Assembly: GCF_007676755.1 (NCBI RefSeq)
Contig: NZ_VEBK01000015.1
Span: forward strand, 35,505 to 99,504
Source of the DNA: Bacillus sp. FJAT-22090
GTDB lineage: Bacteria; Bacillota; Bacilli; Bacillales_A; Planococcaceae
Direction: 5' to 3'
DNA: 64,000 bases
Below, one piece after another: positions 28,183-38,752 of the stretch. A program made the translations under genes and the position numbers. Each line of letters opens with the position of its first letter. Position 1 is the stretch's first letter. The notes under the pieces are model-generated. The model searched no databases, had not been told where the DNA came from, and was given only the letters and a program-made list of their open reading frames with translations.

Positions 28183-28196
28183 GGGAGAGAACCACG

Positions 28197-28940
28197 ATGA
28201 CATCCATTCAAGTATATCCAGCGATTGATATGAAAGGAGGGAAATGTGTCCGTCTATATCAAGGCGATTATGAACAAGAAACGATTTACGGAAATTCCCC
28301 GTTTGATATGGCGAAAAAATTTGTAGATGAAGGAGCAACTTGGATTCATCTAGTAGATTTAGATGGGGCAAAGGATGGCGAGAAAATCCATGGGGATGAA
28401 GTCATTCGAATTGCAAAGGAGCTCCCGTTAAGTGTACAAATTGGCGGTGGAATCCGTTCAAAAGAAGATGTACGCCACTATTTAACGAATGGTGTGGCTA
28501 GAGTCATTATTGGGAGTCTTGCTATATTACAGCCTGAACTAGTAGCAGAACTGATAGAAGAGTTCGGTGGTGACCGGATTGTCATTGGTTTAGATGCAAA
28601 AGATGGGATGGTGGCAACACATGGCTGGCTAGAAACTTCTACACAATCGGCAGTAGAAGTCGGCCAATACTTTGCTTCCAAAGGTGCAAAATATATTATT
28701 TTTACGGATATTGCTACAGACGGAACGCTTCAAGGTCCAAATCTAGCTGCAAACAAAGAGCTGGCAGAAGCAACCGGGCTTTCGGTGATCGTTTCAGGGG
28801 GCATTAGCTCGTTAGGAGATATTGGCGAGGTAGCAAAACTTGCAAAAGGTACGACCGTTCAAGGGGTTATTACAGGAAAGGCATTATACAATCAGCGTTT
28901 CACATTAAGCGAAGCGTTACAGGAGGCGACAAAATGGTAA
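28197..28940 (+). CDS. hisA: HisA isomerase (ProFAR isomerase)
   Basis: A 247-residue (beta-alpha)8-barrel enzyme that converts ProFAR to PRFAR. The first strand is [18 protein letters not shown] with the catalytic Asp in AIDM (about residue 11), and the half-barrel repeats are [12 protein letters not shown] and [14 protein letters not shown], the latter with the second catalytic Asp. GGGAGAG precedes the ATG. The reading frame runs far upstream inside hisB, but that part is not family-like. It overlaps hisF by seven bases. Confidence 0.95.
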   Translation: MTSIQVYPAIDMKGGKCVRLYQGDYEQETIYGNSPFDMAKKFVDEGATWIHLVDLDGAKDGEKIHGDEVIRIAKELPLSVQIGGGIRSKEDVRHYLTNGVARVIIGSLAILQPELVAELIEEFGGDRIVIGLDAKDGMVATHGWLETSTQSAVEVGQYFASKGAKYIIFTDIATDGTLQGPNLAANKELAEATGLSVIVSGGISSLGDIGEVAKLAKGTTVQGVITGKALYNQRFTLSEALQEATKW

Positions 28941-29689
28941 AAAAAATTATTCCATGTCTTGACGTGAAAGATGGACGAGTTGTGAAAGGTATTCAATTTG
29001 TCGGTTTAAGAGATGCTGGCGATCCGGCTGAGTTAGCCGCATTTTATGACAAAGAAGGAGCAGACGAACTCGTGTTTTTAGATATTTCTGCTTCTGTTGA
29101 AGGTCGTGACACGATGCTAGATGTCGTGAAAAAGACAGTTGCACAAATCTCCATCCCTTTAATAGTTGGCGGTGGAATCCGGACGACTGAAAATATGAAA
29201 CAATTATTAGATGCAGGAGTAAGCAAAGTATCTATTAATAGTGCGGCAATTAGCAATCCTGCTGTCATCACAGAAGGTGCAAAAGCATTCGGTTCTCCTC
29301 AAATTATTGTCGCAATCGATGTGAAATGGTCAGAAGAAGAGCAGGATTGGTTTGTCTATACACATGGTGGGCAAAAGAAAACGGACTGGCGAGCAGTGGA
29401 CTGGGCGATAGAAGTAGAGAAGCTCGGTGCAGGAGAAATTTTACTGACGAGCATGGATCAAGATGGGGAAAAAGATGGCTATGACCTTGCAATTACGAAA
29501 CGAGTAAAGGATGCTGTTTCAATTCCTGTTACTGCTAGTGGTGGCGCTGGAAACGTAGAACATATGCTAGCGGCGTTTACGGAAGCAGATGCAGATGCGG
29601 CACTTGCAGCCTCTATCTTTCACTTTAAAGAAACAAGTGTGGCAGAAGTGAAAAAATACATACGTGAAAGAGGGATTGAAGTGAGATGA
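28934..29689 (+). CDS. hisF: Imidazole glycerol phosphate synthase cyclase subunit
   Basis: A 251-residue barrel enzyme that makes imidazole glycerol phosphate and AICAR from PRFAR and ammonia. It begins [15 protein letters not shown] with the catalytic Asp (about residue 11), has [11 protein letters not shown], a second catalytic Asp in [14 protein letters not shown] (about 172-185), and [12 protein letters not shown]. The usual ammonia source is the glutaminase HisH, which is not encoded in this operon. It overlaps hisA (7 bases) and hisIE (ATGA). Confidence 0.95.
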   Translation: MVKKIIPCLDVKDGRVVKGIQFVGLRDAGDPAELAAFYDKEGADELVFLDISASVEGRDTMLDVVKKTVAQISIPLIVGGGIRTTENMKQLLDAGVSKVSINSAAISNPAVITEGAKAFGSPQIIVAIDVKWSEEEQDWFVYTHGGQKKTDWRAVDWAIEVEKLGAGEILLTSMDQDGEKDGYDLAITKRVKDAVSIPVTASGGAGNVEHMLAAFTEADADAALAASIFHFKETSVAEVKKYIRERGIEVR

Positions 29690-30312
29690 CCGAGTTAAAC
29701 TACGATGACAAGGGACTTATACCCGTCATCATTCAACATGCTCTGACACGAGAAGTTTTAACACTTGCTTATATGAATGAAGAAGCATATAAAAAGACAG
29801 TAGAAACAAAGGAAACATGGTTATTCAGTCGAAGTAGACAAGAACTTTGGCATAAAGGGGGCACTTCTGGAAATACACAAAAAGTCGTATCTATTAAAAC
29901 AGACTGTGACTCAGATGCACTTATTGTAGAAGTTTTGCCAAGTGGTCCAGCATGCCATACAGGGGAAAAAACTTGCTTCCATACTAGCTTAGAGAAATTC
30001 GATGAGGCGGTTGGTTATAATGCAGTCACGTCATTAATCAGTATTATAGAAGAAAGACAGCAAACGATGCCTGAAGGTGCATACACAACCTATCTATTTG
30101 AACAAGGTGTAGATAAAATTTGTAAAAAGGTTGGGGAGGAGGCGTCGGAAGTCATTATTGCTGCTAAAAATAATGACGCAGAAGAGTTAAAATGGGAAGG
30201 GGCAGATCTTCTTTATCATCTTCTTGTTCTTTTGCAAAACCAACAAGTAAGTTTTTATGATTTATTGCAAATCCTCCAAAAAAGACATGAAGCGAAAGCA
30301 GATAAAAAATAA
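29686..30312 (+). CDS. hisI: Bifunctional PR-AMP cyclohydrolase/PR-ATP pyrophosphatase
   Basis: A 208-residue fusion (HisIE). The first about 115 residues are the zinc-dependent cyclohydrolase with [29 protein letters not shown] and [12 protein letters not shown]. The remaining about 90 residues are the MazG-like pyrophosphohydrolase with [16 protein letters not shown] and [12 protein letters not shown]. They carry out steps two and three of histidine synthesis. It overlaps hisF by ATGA and is the last his gene here. No hisC or histidinol-phosphatase gene is in the window, as is normal for this operon type. Confidence 0.95.
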   Translation: MTELNYDDKGLIPVIIQHALTREVLTLAYMNEEAYKKTVETKETWLFSRSRQELWHKGGTSGNTQKVVSIKTDCDSDALIVEVLPSGPACHTGEKTCFHTSLEKFDEAVGYNAVTSLISIIEERQQTMPEGAYTTYLFEQGVDKICKKVGEEASEVIIAAKNNDAEELKWEGADLLYHLLVLLQNQQVSFYDLLQILQKRHEAKADKK

Positions 30313-30436
30313 TACTTTATGATATACTGGAGAGTATACTGGTAAGGGACGTTTATCATTTCATTCGGCATTGAGGCTGGATGTAATACACAGTGGTGTA
30401 TGTGATGCGTTCCTTATTATTTTTCGGAGGATTATT

Positions 30437-31963
30437 TTGAATAAAAAAAGTAAAAAGGTTCTAAAGGAAAACATCATTTCGTTTTTGCCTACGGGCGAAT
30501 ACTACTATAAAAAAGCATTAGATGAATTACAAAAGGAACAATATGAAAAAGCACATAAATATTTAAAAAGAGCAGCAGATTTAAGCCCGAATGATCCATT
30601 AATACTCATGCAATATGCCATTTTACAAATGGAGTTAGATAAATTTGATATAGCCCATGAGCTGTTAAGAAAGGCCTATGAAATAGATACGAATGAACCT
30701 GAAATTGTTTTCTTTTTAGCAGAAGTGAACGCCCATTTAGGGAACTTTGTGGATGCGAATCGCTTTGCTAAAATCTATTTAGAAATGGATATTCATGGAG
30801 AGTATACGGAAGATGCGATGGAAATAGTAGATTTTACAGAGCAGGATGATATTGTGTCTCTGCAAGTAGATTCACCCTCAAGTGAGGCACTTTTTTTACA
30901 GGAAAAATCGCGTCGTTTAATGGAGCAAGGAAAATTCCAAGAAGCGGTGGAGCTTTTAGAGAACATTATTGTGGAGTACCCTGATTTTTGGGCAGCATTT
31001 AATAACTTGGCCCTTGCTTATTTTTATATCGGTGAAGAAGAGCAAGCAAAAGCATTGCTTCATGAAGTGTTAAGAGAAAATAGAGGGAATATCCATGCCC
31101 TTTGTAATTTGGCGGTTATTTATTATTACGAGAAGAATACAGAGGAATTAGAAGAGATCACTAACTTTTTGTCTAAAATTAATCCTTATTTCATTGAGCA
31201 TCGCTATAAATTAGGTGCTACATTTGCACTGATTGGCAAATATGAACAAGCGTTTAAGTGGTTAAGAAGCTTGCAACGTAAAGGATTTGAAGGAGACCCA
31301 GGCTTTTATTTTTGGCTGTCCCATTCTGCCTACTTTTCTGGATACGAGGAAATTGCGAGAAATGCTTGGAAGTCGCTGTTAAAATTGGATCCAGAAAAAG
31401 CAGGCTTTGAACCTTGGTTGCCTCATATGAGCGAAACAAATGATTCAGCAATGGAGAACCAAAAGGAATTTATATTAGAAAAGCTACATGACAAACATGT
31501 GAGCGAGCGTATTTTAGGTTTTTATTTACTAGGAAAGTCTAAGCATCGCCAAGAAATTATTTCGCATCCAAAATGGATAGTCGTTGAGGAATTGACGACG
31601 ATGGAAAAATTGTTTTTGGCTCATTCTTTAGGGCATTCATTTGAAGAAAAGTCTGTAGCGGAAAAAGCCTTTTTACGGGCGATTGCTGCGACAGATTTAC
31701 TGTATGAAAAACATAAGCCTTTGGAACAATCAGCTGCGTTTTTATTTCAAATGTGGTTTGTATTAATGGAGCGAGCTTTAGAAAAGGCGTACGGTTTTAA
31801 AAATCCTCGCGCGCTTGCAGCTGCTACTGAATATATGTTTGAGTCTTCTAGAAAGAAAAATGTAACGAAAAAACAATATGCCCAAGAGTACGGTATTACC
31901 ACTTCGACTCTTACGAAGTATGTAAATGAACTGATGCAATTCCTGCCATTATTCGACGCGTAA
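30437..31963 (+). CDS. yvcD: TPR repeat protein (YvcD-like)
   Basis: A protein of about 508 residues built from tetratricopeptide repeats. TPR-type helices are clear at about residues 18-52 (YYYKKALDELQKEQYEKAHK), 53-86, 87-120 and 155-225. The C-terminal part is less regular and ends in an HTH-like YAQEYGITTSTLTKYVNEL. It is like B. subtilis YvcD upstream of trxB; the function is unknown. The TTG start at 30437 has CGGAGG seven bases upstream; the longer frame has no good site. It is followed by trxB after 69 bases. Confidence 0.82.
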   Translation: MNKKSKKVLKENIISFLPTGEYYYKKALDELQKEQYEKAHKYLKRAADLSPNDPLILMQYAILQMELDKFDIAHELLRKAYEIDTNEPEIVFFLAEVNAHLGNFVDANRFAKIYLEMDIHGEYTEDAMEIVDFTEQDDIVSLQVDSPSSEALFLQEKSRRLMEQGKFQEAVELLENIIVEYPDFWAAFNNLALAYFYIGEEEQAKALLHEVLRENRGNIHALCNLAVIYYYEKNTEELEEITNFLSKINPYFIEHRYKLGATFALIGKYEQAFKWLRSLQRKGFEGDPGFYFWLSHSAYFSGYEEIARNAWKSLLKLDPEKAGFEPWLPHMSETNDSAMENQKEFILEKLHDKHVSERILGFYLLGKSKHRQEIISHPKWIVVEELTTMEKLFLAHSLGHSFEEKSVAEKAFLRAIAATDLLYEKHKPLEQSAAFLFQMWFVLMERALEKAYGFKNPRALAAATEYMFESSRKKNVTKKQYAQEYGITTSTLTKYVNELMQFLPLFDA

Positions 31964-32020
31964 GCATAAAAGTTGAAGCAGGTATAAAAATCCTATAGAT
32001 TGAGGATAGAAGCAATGTAG

Positions 32021-32983
<963 letters not shown>

Positions 32984-33118
32984 CATATTATTTCTTCGTA
33001 ATGTAATTCGGTCTGAATTTAATTATTTCTTAATCGATTTGTAACCTTTTTGAAACATAGAAAGCGTATAGTTAAAAATATAAATTGACCCCCCTTTTTA
33101 TATAAGAAATAGTTGAAC

Positions 33119-33159
33119 AGGCTGTTTCGCGATTTTAATCGTGAAGCAGCCTCTTTTTG
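33119..33159 (+). terminator. Rho-independent terminator of trxB
   Basis: AGGCTG-TTC-CGATT pairs with AATCG-GAA-CAGCCT (two mismatches) and is followed by CTTTTTG. Confidence 0.85.
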
Positions 33160-33215
33160 TGAAAATTAATGTATAATATAACTATTAACACATGAAAGAT
33201 GTGGAGTGACAATTC

Positions 33216-33698
33216 ATGCAAAGAATCGCAAATTTACTTGTCTGCAAAGAGGGGAAAGTTCTTTTATTAAAAAAGCCTAGGAGGAACTGGTATGTTGCTC
33301 CAGGAGGCAAGATGGAAGTAGGGGAATCCATTTTGGTATCTGCCGTCCGAGAATTTACCGAGGAAACAAATGCTGTACCTATTGAACCGCATTTAAAGGG
33401 CATTTACACGATGGTAATCGAAGAAGATGGAAAACGAATCGATGAATGGATGTTATTCACGTTTATAGCCAATGACTTGGAAGGTACCCCATTTCATGAA
33501 ACAAAAGAAGGTATTTTGGAATGGCATCCGGTAGAAGCGTTACATAGTCTTCCAATGGCTGAAGGCGATCGTACCAACCTGTTATTTGCTGTTCAAGAAA
33601 AAGGAATGCAATATGGAACCTTTGTATATACACCTGAGTTTTCATTGATAAAAGAAACGATACAGCAATCATCGGAGGGAGAAGCAAACAATGGATAG
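33216..33698 (+). CDS. yvcI: NUDIX hydrolase (YvcI-like)
   Basis: A 160-residue NUDIX hydrolase. The Nudix box reads [20 protein letters not shown] (about residues 30-49), continuing ETNAVP. It is annotated as an 8-oxo-dGTP or general nucleotide diphosphatase in B. subtilis. It is the first gene of the operon yvcI-rapZ-yvcK-whiA-crh and overlaps rapZ by eight bases. GTGGAGTG precedes the ATG. The true substrate is uncertain for this family. Confidence 0.9.
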   Translation: MQRIANLLVCKEGKVLLLKKPRRNWYVAPGGKMEVGESILVSAVREFTEETNAVPIEPHLKGIYTMVIEEDGKRIDEWMLFTFIANDLEGTPFHETKEGILEWHPVEALHSLPMAEGDRTNLLFAVQEKGMQYGTFVYTPEFSLIKETIQQSSEGEANNG

Positions 33699-34575
33699 TC
33701 AACAAAGTCCTGAAACAGAAGTGGTCATTATTACAGGAATGTCTGGAGCAGGCAAGACAGTAGCCATTCAAAGTTTTGAAGACCTAGGCTATTATTGTAT
33801 TGATAATTTGCCGCCCGAACTTTTAAGTACATTCTTAAAGCTCATGATTGATTCCAACAAGCAGCCTCGAAATATTGCGGCAGTGATGGATTTACGTGGC
33901 GGTGAGATGTTCCATTCTTTAGTTGAGTCCGTTAATCAGCTTCAAGAAACAACATCTGTAACTCCCAAAGTATTATTTTTAGATGCGAATGATGAGGTCT
34001 TAGTCAGAAGATATAAAGAAACTAGACGCTCTCACCCCCTGGCTAATTCCGGCTTGCCATTAGATGGTATTAAGAAAGAGAGAGAGATGCTTTCCGACTT
34101 AAAGGGTAGAGCACAATTCATTTATAATACATCCAAAATGAAGCCTCGCGAATTGCGGGAAAAAATACAAGAAGAATTTTCGGCAAAAGGTAGTAAAGTA
34201 TTTACTGTAAACGTCATGTCCTTTGGCTTTAAACATGGGATACCAATTGATGCAGATTTAGTGTTTGATGTACGCTTTCTTCCAAATCCCTACTATATCG
34301 AGGAAATGCGATTGAAATCAGGGCTGGATGAAGAGGTATCTAGTTATGTATTAAAATGGGCAGATACGAAAACATTAATCGAAAAGTTAACCGATTTGTT
34401 TTTATTCATGATTCCTCAGTATAAGCGCGAGGGCAAAACGCAGCTCGTCATTGCTTTCGGATGTACGGGTGGTCAGCACCGGTCCGTTACTTTAGCAGAA
34501 TACTTTGGTAAACTATTAAAAACAGAGGATAAAACGGTTATTACACATAGAGATGTAACGATAAGAAAGGAATGA
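33691..34575 (+). CDS. rapZ: RapZ/YvcJ nucleotide-binding protein
   Basis: A 294-residue P-loop protein. Walker A is GMSGAGKT (about residues 16-23), Walker B-type [19 protein letters not shown] follows (in part), and the C-terminal domain has [18 protein letters not shown] and [11 protein letters not shown], the last being the metabolite-binding motif. In E. coli, RapZ links glucosamine-6-phosphate to small-RNA decay; in B. subtilis, YvcJ affects competence. Its place in the yvc operon next to yvcK and whiA is conserved. Confidence 0.95.
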   Translation: MDSQQSPETEVVIITGMSGAGKTVAIQSFEDLGYYCIDNLPPELLSTFLKLMIDSNKQPRNIAAVMDLRGGEMFHSLVESVNQLQETTSVTPKVLFLDANDEVLVRRYKETRRSHPLANSGLPLDGIKKEREMLSDLKGRAQFIYNTSKMKPRELREKIQEEFSAKGSKVFTVNVMSFGFKHGIPIDADLVFDVRFLPNPYYIEEMRLKSGLDEEVSSYVLKWADTKTLIEKLTDLFLFMIPQYKREGKTQLVIAFGCTGGQHRSVTLAEYFGKLLKTEDKTVITHRDVTIRKE

Positions 34576-34579
34576 AGGA

Positions 34580-35539
34580 ATGGGTCTTACAGTACACCGC
34601 AAAAAAATAGTTATTATTGGTGGTGGAACGGGATTATCTACATTACTTCGTGGTTTGAAGAAATTCCCACTCGACATTACAGCAATTGTTACTGTAGCAG
34701 ATGATGGTGGAAGTTCTGGTCGATTGCGGGATGATTACGATATTCCACCACCTGGTGATGTTCGAAATGTATTGGCTGCACTTTCGGATGTCGAACCACT
34801 AGTGGAAGAAATGTTCCAGTATCGTTTTGCTAAATCGGAGGAGTTAAACGGGCATTCATTGGGAAATTTAATGCTTGCCGCGTTGACTTCCATTACCGGT
34901 GATTTTGCCAATGCTATTAGAGAAATGAGCCGTGTATTAAAGGTTCATGGCAAGGTTCTGCCAGCAGCCAATCAGCTAGTTACACTTCATGCGCAGTATG
35001 AAGATCAGACGATCATTAGTGGAGAATCCAAGATTCCTACATCTGGAAAGAGAATTGAAAAAGTATATATAACCCCCCCAGATGTGAAACCGTTACCAGA
35101 AACGCTTCACACAATTCGGGAAGCTGATATTATCGCAATTGGGCCAGGAAGTCTATATACTAGTATTTTACCTAATTTGTTAGTGAAGGATATAAAAGAG
35201 GCAATTATCCGTTCGAAGGCGAAGAAGGTGTACATCTGTAACTTAATGACTCAAGCAGGCGAAACAAGCAATTATACTGCATTTGATCATGTCAAAGCTT
35301 TAATCGATCATGTTGGGGAAAACTTCTTGGACACAATATTAATTAGCAAGGAAGAAATTCCTGAAAATGTGCAGTACTTATATAAACAGGAAAAAGCATC
35401 TCCTGTTAAAATAGATGTAGATAAATTAGAGACATTAAACTTAGAAGTTATTAAAAAAGATATTTCAGTTGTACATGATGGGGCAGTGCGTCATGATGCA
35501 ATGGAAGTTGCAAAATGGCTAGTAGAATATGCAAAGTGA
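34580..35539 (+). CDS. yvcK: Gluconeogenesis/morphogenesis factor YvcK
   Basis: A 319-residue CofD/YvcK-type Rossmann protein. It begins KIVIIGGGTGLSTLLRGLKK (about residues 9-28) and continues with VTVADDGGSSGRLRDDYDI, PPGDVRNVLAAL, HSLGNLMLAAL and IGPGSLYTSILPNLLV. In B. subtilis, YvcK is needed for growth on gluconeogenic carbon and for correct placement of PBP1, and it binds UDP-sugars. It follows rapZ by four bases. Confidence 0.95.
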   Translation: MGLTVHRKKIVIIGGGTGLSTLLRGLKKFPLDITAIVTVADDGGSSGRLRDDYDIPPPGDVRNVLAALSDVEPLVEEMFQYRFAKSEELNGHSLGNLMLAALTSITGDFANAIREMSRVLKVHGKVLPAANQLVTLHAQYEDQTIISGESKIPTSGKRIEKVYITPPDVKPLPETLHTIREADIIAIGPGSLYTSILPNLLVKDIKEAIIRSKAKKVYICNLMTQAGETSNYTAFDHVKALIDHVGENFLDTILISKEEIPENVQYLYKQEKASPVKIDVDKLETLNLEVIKKDISVVHDGAVRHDAMEVAKWLVEYAK

Positions 35540-35636
35540 TTACACGTCAAGTTCTCCTTGGCAAGCCTAGACTTTCATCCAGGTTTTATACATAATAGAG
35601 TAATGTAATCGCTCGCAAGAAAGGGGGAAACGGATT

Positions 35637-36578
35637 ATGTCGTTTGCTTCTGAAACAAAAAAAGAAATGACGCAAGAAGAGTCAAAACCATGTTGCGCAA
35701 AAGCCGAATTATCAGCGCTTATCCGTATGAATGGATCCTTATCGTTTAGCAATAAAATGCTTAGTTTAGATGTGCAAACTGAAAATGCAGCAATTGCTAG
35801 AAGACTGTATACACTTATTAAATCATTATACCCATATCAAGTAGAGTTGCTTGTTCGTAAAAAAATGAGATTGAAAAAAAATAATGTTTATATTTGCCGT
35901 ATTCGAGATGGGGCGAAGGAGCTATTAGAGGATCTACAAATATTGAAAGATCAGTTTCAATTTGAATATTCGATTTCGAAAGAACTGGTTAAAAAGAATT
36001 GCTGTAAACGTGCTTATTTAAGAGGTGCTTTTTTAGCTGGAGGTTCTGTTAATAATCCGGAAACATCTTCTTATCATTTGGAAATTTATTCATTATACAA
36101 AACACATAGCGATGCGTTAGTCGATTTGATGAATGGATTTGAGTTAAACGCTAAAACGATTGAACGTAAAAAAGGTTTTGTTGCATACTTGAAGGAAGCA
36201 GAAAAAATCTCGGATTTCTTAAGTATTGCAGGAGCTCATAGTGCCTTATTAAAATTTGAGGATGTTCGAATTATTCGGGACATGCGAAACAGCGTAAATC
36301 GTTTAGTTAACTGTGAAACCGCTAACTTGAATAAAACAATTAGCGCAGCTATTCGCCAAGTGGAAAATATACGATTTATCGAAAGTTCCATCGGCCTCGA
36401 TCAATTACCAGATAAATTACGAGAAATAGCACGATTGCGTGTGGAATATCAAGATGTAACATTAAAAGAATTAGGCGAAATGGTTTCTACTGGAAACGTT
36501 AGTAAATCAGGTATTAACCATCGTTTACGGAAAATAGATCAAATCGCGGACGCACTTCGTAGAGGCGAAACAATTTAG
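35637..36578 (+). CDS. whiA: DNA-binding protein WhiA
   Basis: A 313-residue WhiA homologue with an N-terminal LAGLIDADG homing-endonuclease-like fold ([20 protein letters not shown], about residues 127-146) and a C-terminal HTH ([20 protein letters not shown], about 279-298). It affects cell division and chromosome segregation in B. subtilis and sporulation in actinomycetes. GGGGGAAACGG precedes the ATG. It is co-directional between yvcK (97 bases upstream) and crh (19 bases downstream). Confidence 0.95.
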   Translation: MSFASETKKEMTQEESKPCCAKAELSALIRMNGSLSFSNKMLSLDVQTENAAIARRLYTLIKSLYPYQVELLVRKKMRLKKNNVYICRIRDGAKELLEDLQILKDQFQFEYSISKELVKKNCCKRAYLRGAFLAGGSVNNPETSSYHLEIYSLYKTHSDALVDLMNGFELNAKTIERKKGFVAYLKEAEKISDFLSIAGAHSALLKFEDVRIIRDMRNSVNRLVNCETANLNKTISAAIRQVENIRFIESSIGLDQLPDKLREIARLRVEYQDVTLKELGEMVSTGNVSKSGINHRLRKIDQIADALRRGETI

Positions 36579-36597
36579 TGAAATGGAGCGTATACTA

Positions 36598-36855
36598 ATG
36601 ACAGAACAACAAGTCGAAGTGAAATTACCATCAGGATTACAAGCAAGACAAGCGGCGTTATTTGTACAAGAGGCTAATCGCTATATTGCGGATGTGTATT
36701 TAGAGAAAGACGAAAAAAAGGTGAATGCAAAAAGTATTATGGGCATTATGAGTTTGGCTATTAGTAGAGGAGTTACCGTCAACTTAAGTGCTGAAGGATC
36801 AGATGAGGAAGAAGCAGTAGAAACGTTAGTTAAATTCATATCCAATGAACAATAA
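36598..36855 (+). CDS. crh: HPr-like protein Crh
   Basis: An 85-residue HPr paralogue. Position 15 is Gln (GLQARQAALF) instead of the phosphotransfer His15 of HPr, while Ser46 is kept (NAKSIMGIM). So it cannot pass phosphate in the sugar PTS, but it can be phosphorylated by HprK and then act with CcpA, the defining Crh pattern. It is the last gene of the yvcI-crh operon. I chose the ATG at 36598 with GGAGCG upstream. The clear HprK homologue at 16.5 kb is its likely kinase. Confidence 0.95.
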   Translation: MTEQQVEVKLPSGLQARQAALFVQEANRYIADVYLEKDEKKVNAKSIMGIMSLAISRGVTVNLSAEGSDEEEAVETLVKFISNEQ

Positions 36856-36861
36856 AAAGCG

Positions 36862-36908
36862 AGGGCTATCCCAATAAGTCGTTTTGACTAGGGGACAGCC
36901 CTTTTTAT
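36862..36908 (+). terminator. Rho-independent terminator of crh
   Basis: AGGGCTATCCC pairs with GGGACAGCCCT (one mismatch) and runs into TTTTTATT. Confidence 0.87.
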
Positions 36909-36953
36909 TATATAGTTAGCAGTAGGGATAGTGCGTCTTAAGGAAGTGTCCGC

Positions 36954-37086
36954 TTGGATTTCCGCTGCAGGACGGACGCTTTCCGTGGGGTGAGTGATGA
37001 GCCTTCACCGCCCGCTTTGGCGTTCGTTGTGAAGTCTCATCTTACTCACTTGATCCCACTGGAGTCGCCGTCTGCAGCTCCAATCC
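36954..37086 (+). repeat. Hairpin repeat R5
   Basis: A well-preserved copy. The central stem pairs GATGAG-c-CTTCAC with GTGAAG-t-CTCATC. The outer arms begin GGATTTCCGCTGCAG and end CTGCAGCTCCAATCC, which also pair in part. Confidence 0.88.
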
Positions 37087-37211
37087 TACAAAGGAATAGA
37101 TTATTTGTATTTAGTAACCATAACAAATTAGAAAATTGCAAAGTGAGATTAATTGGCTCCTAAAAAACAACCAATTGTTAAAAAAGCAAGCATAAAAATC
37201 CTGTCGGTTCA

Positions 37212-37290
37212 AAACGTTGCGAGTCCGTAGGGAAATGTTGCGCATCCGATCGATAATGTTGCGAGTAACGACTGAAATGTTGCGCATTTT
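37212..37290 (+). repeat. 21-bp-period array E (class 2 core)
   Basis: Units start at 37212, 37233, 37254 and 37275, exactly 21 bases apart, with cores AACGTTGCGAGT, AATGTTGCGCAT, AATGTTGCGAGT and AATGTTGCGCAT. Two alternating core endings (GAGT and GCAT) are seen. Spacers are unrelated. Confidence 0.9.
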
Positions 37291-37393
37291 TTTTGCACAA
37301 TCTTCACCGTCATGTTCGCTTCAATCCATCAAAACTGCAGACTAAAAATAGCCGATTATACAACATTTATTGTAAGTTAGTTCCATTTTATGA

Positions 37394-37505
37394 ATTTGGT
37401 TGCTCTCGAGGATGAATTGGTTGCTTTCCGGAGTAATCTAGTTGCTTACGGCGTCGAATTGGTTGCTCTCCGTGACGATTCTGTTGCGCTAAGCCATTTT
37501 TTGGA
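37394..37505 (+). repeat. 21-bp-period array D (class 1 core)
   Basis: Units start at 37394, 37415, 37436, 37457 and 37478, exactly 21 bases apart. It matches array C nearly base for base, including spacers and the TAAGCCATTTTTTGGAT tail, so C and D are copies of one array. Confidence 0.92.
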
Positions 37506-37683
37506 TATGATTATGGAAAAACTGCTACATAAATAGTCTAATTTAGCACGGCGGCGTGAGACTCCTACGGGAAAAGCATTAGCCGAAGACTCCTGCCGGA
37601 TGAGTGAGCAAATGAGCCAAGGAAGCTTGTTTAATTTGTCACGTTAAAGTGGAGCTGTGTCTCGTTTAGTTCAATTTTTCTCC

Positions 37684-37721
37684 ATAAAAATACCCAAGGA
37701 AAGCAGGACTCTCCTTGGGTA
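37684..37721 (-). terminator. Rho-independent terminator of clpP
   Basis: On the minus strand, TACCCAAGGA pairs with TCCTTGGGTA and is followed by TTTTTATGG. Confidence 0.88.
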
Positions 37722-37729
37722 AACTTATA

Positions 37730-38326
37730 TTATGATTTTTTCATTTCGCTGCGTTCGATAATATGATCGATTAAACCATATTCTTTTGCGCGCTCAGCAG
37801 TCATGAAGTTATCGCGGTCTGTGTCTCTAGAAACGACTTCAATCGGTTGTCCAGTGCGCTCTGCCATAATATTATTCAGCTTGTCGCGTAAGAATAAAAT
37901 ACGTTTAGCAGCAATTTCGATTTCCGTTGCTTGCCCTTGTGCGCCACCAAGTGGTTGGTGAATCATTACTTCCGCGTTAGGAAGAGCATAACGTTTACCT
38001 TTTGTACCTGCTGTAAGAAGGAATGCACCCATAGAAGCAGCCATTCCGATACAAATTGTTTGAACATCTGGTTTGATGAACTGCATTGTGTCGTAGATTG
38101 CCATACCAGCTGTAATACTTCCGCCTGGGCTGTTAATATAGATGGAAATATCTTTGTCTGGATCTTCTGCTTCCAAAAATAATAGTTGGGCAACGATAGA
38201 GTTAGCTACGTTGTCATCAATGCCACTTCCAAGCATAATAATACGGTCTTTTAATAATCGTGAGTAAATGTCATATGCGCGTTCTCCCCGATTTGTTTGT
38301 TCAATTACTGTAGGAATTAAATTCAT
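37730..38326 (-). CDS. clpP: ATP-dependent Clp protease proteolytic subunit
   Basis: A 198-residue serine protease that forms the 14-subunit chamber used by ClpC, ClpX and ClpE. The catalytic triad is Ser98 ([10 protein letters not shown]), His123 ([10 protein letters not shown]) and Asp172. The N-terminus [11 protein letters not shown] is the usual one and has AAGGAGGC upstream, so the start is 38326; the longer frame runs through the promoter and operator. A CtsR box lies about 85 bases upstream. It is monocistronic with its own terminator. Confidence 0.97.
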   Translation of the reverse strand: MNLIPTVIEQTNRGERAYDIYSRLLKDRIIMLGSGIDDNVANSIVAQLLFLEAEDPDKDISIYINSPGGSITAGMAIYDTMQFIKPDVQTICIGMAASMGAFLLTAGTKGKRYALPNAEVMIHQPLGGAQGQATEIEIAAKRILFLRDKLNNIMAERTGQPIEVVSRDTDRDNFMTAERAKEYGLIDHIIERSEMKKS

Positions 38327-38409
38327 CCTGTTTGCCTCCTTCAAAGGTGGAATGATTAGTTGTTTACTGAGAAATGCTTCCTCAGCTGTAACTTTATCAT
38401 ACACATTAA

Positions 38410-38426
38410 GGTCAAGGATGGTCAAA
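38410..38426 (-). promoter_or_regulatory. CtsR operator of clpP
   Basis: GGTCAAG-GAT-GGTCAAA is present, a tandem heptamer spaced by three bases that matches the CtsR consensus RGTCAAA-NAN-RGTCAAA with one mismatch. It predicts heat-shock induction of clpP. Confidence 0.85.
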
Positions 38427-38490
38427 TATTAAGCATTGAAATGGTGGGTTGAATTATTTCAAATTCATTTGTATAATAGATAAGTCGCTT

Positions 38491-38562
38491 GCCTCCGTAG
38501 TTTAATGGATATGACGTAAGATTCCGGTTCTTGAGATGGGGGTTCGATTCCCTCCGGGGGCG
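38491..38562 (+). tRNA. tRNA-Arg (anticodon CCG)
   Basis: A 72-base cloverleaf can be folded. The acceptor GCCTCCG pairs with CGGGGGC (one G-T pair), the anticodon stem TAAGA/TCTTG encloses TTCCGGT with anticodon CCG, and the T stem GGGGG/CCCTC encloses TTCGATT. The discriminator is G and CCA is not encoded. A terminator follows. It reads the rare codon CGG. Confidence 0.93.
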
Positions 38563-38590
38563 TTTGAAGTAGGAATGGAATGCTAGAAAA

Positions 38591-38632
38591 AACACGCTGA
38601 AATGGTAGTTTAACGTTTCAGGGTGTTTTTTA
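38591..38632 (+). terminator. Rho-independent terminator after tRNA-Arg
   Basis: AACACGCTGAAA pairs with TTTCAGGGTGTT (one mismatch) and is followed by TTTTTA. Confidence 0.83.
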
Positions 38633-38752
38633 CTGTTTAATAAAATAGTGGAGAGCTTTTAGCTTGTTATCTATATCATATAAGGTGATAATGAAAAAAA
38701 GGCGTCCCAATAGAGTTTTACATAGAAAAAGGAATAAGGAGTTTTGCGGTAT

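Larger units (their letters stand above)
36921..37660. mobile_element. Composite repeat element E3 (chimeric)
   Basis: A gene-free composite fills the space between crh and clpP. The left end matches the TATAGGGATAGTGCGTCTTA end of E1 and E2 and is followed by hairpin R5. Then come a decayed class 1 stretch, a class 2 array (E), a 200-bp piece homologous to the middle of E2 that contains array D, and a truncated hairpin in inverted orientation (about 37555-37630). The right inverted end is not recognisable. Confidence 0.6.

Noticed and set aside
33060..33080. Catabolite-responsive element after trxB
   Set aside because: The AAAGCGTATAG match to the cre consensus is too poor and its place after trxB makes no clear sense.
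36954..37163. Open frame of 69 codons after crh
   Set aside because: It is translated hairpin repeat R5 and decayed array sequence, not a gene.
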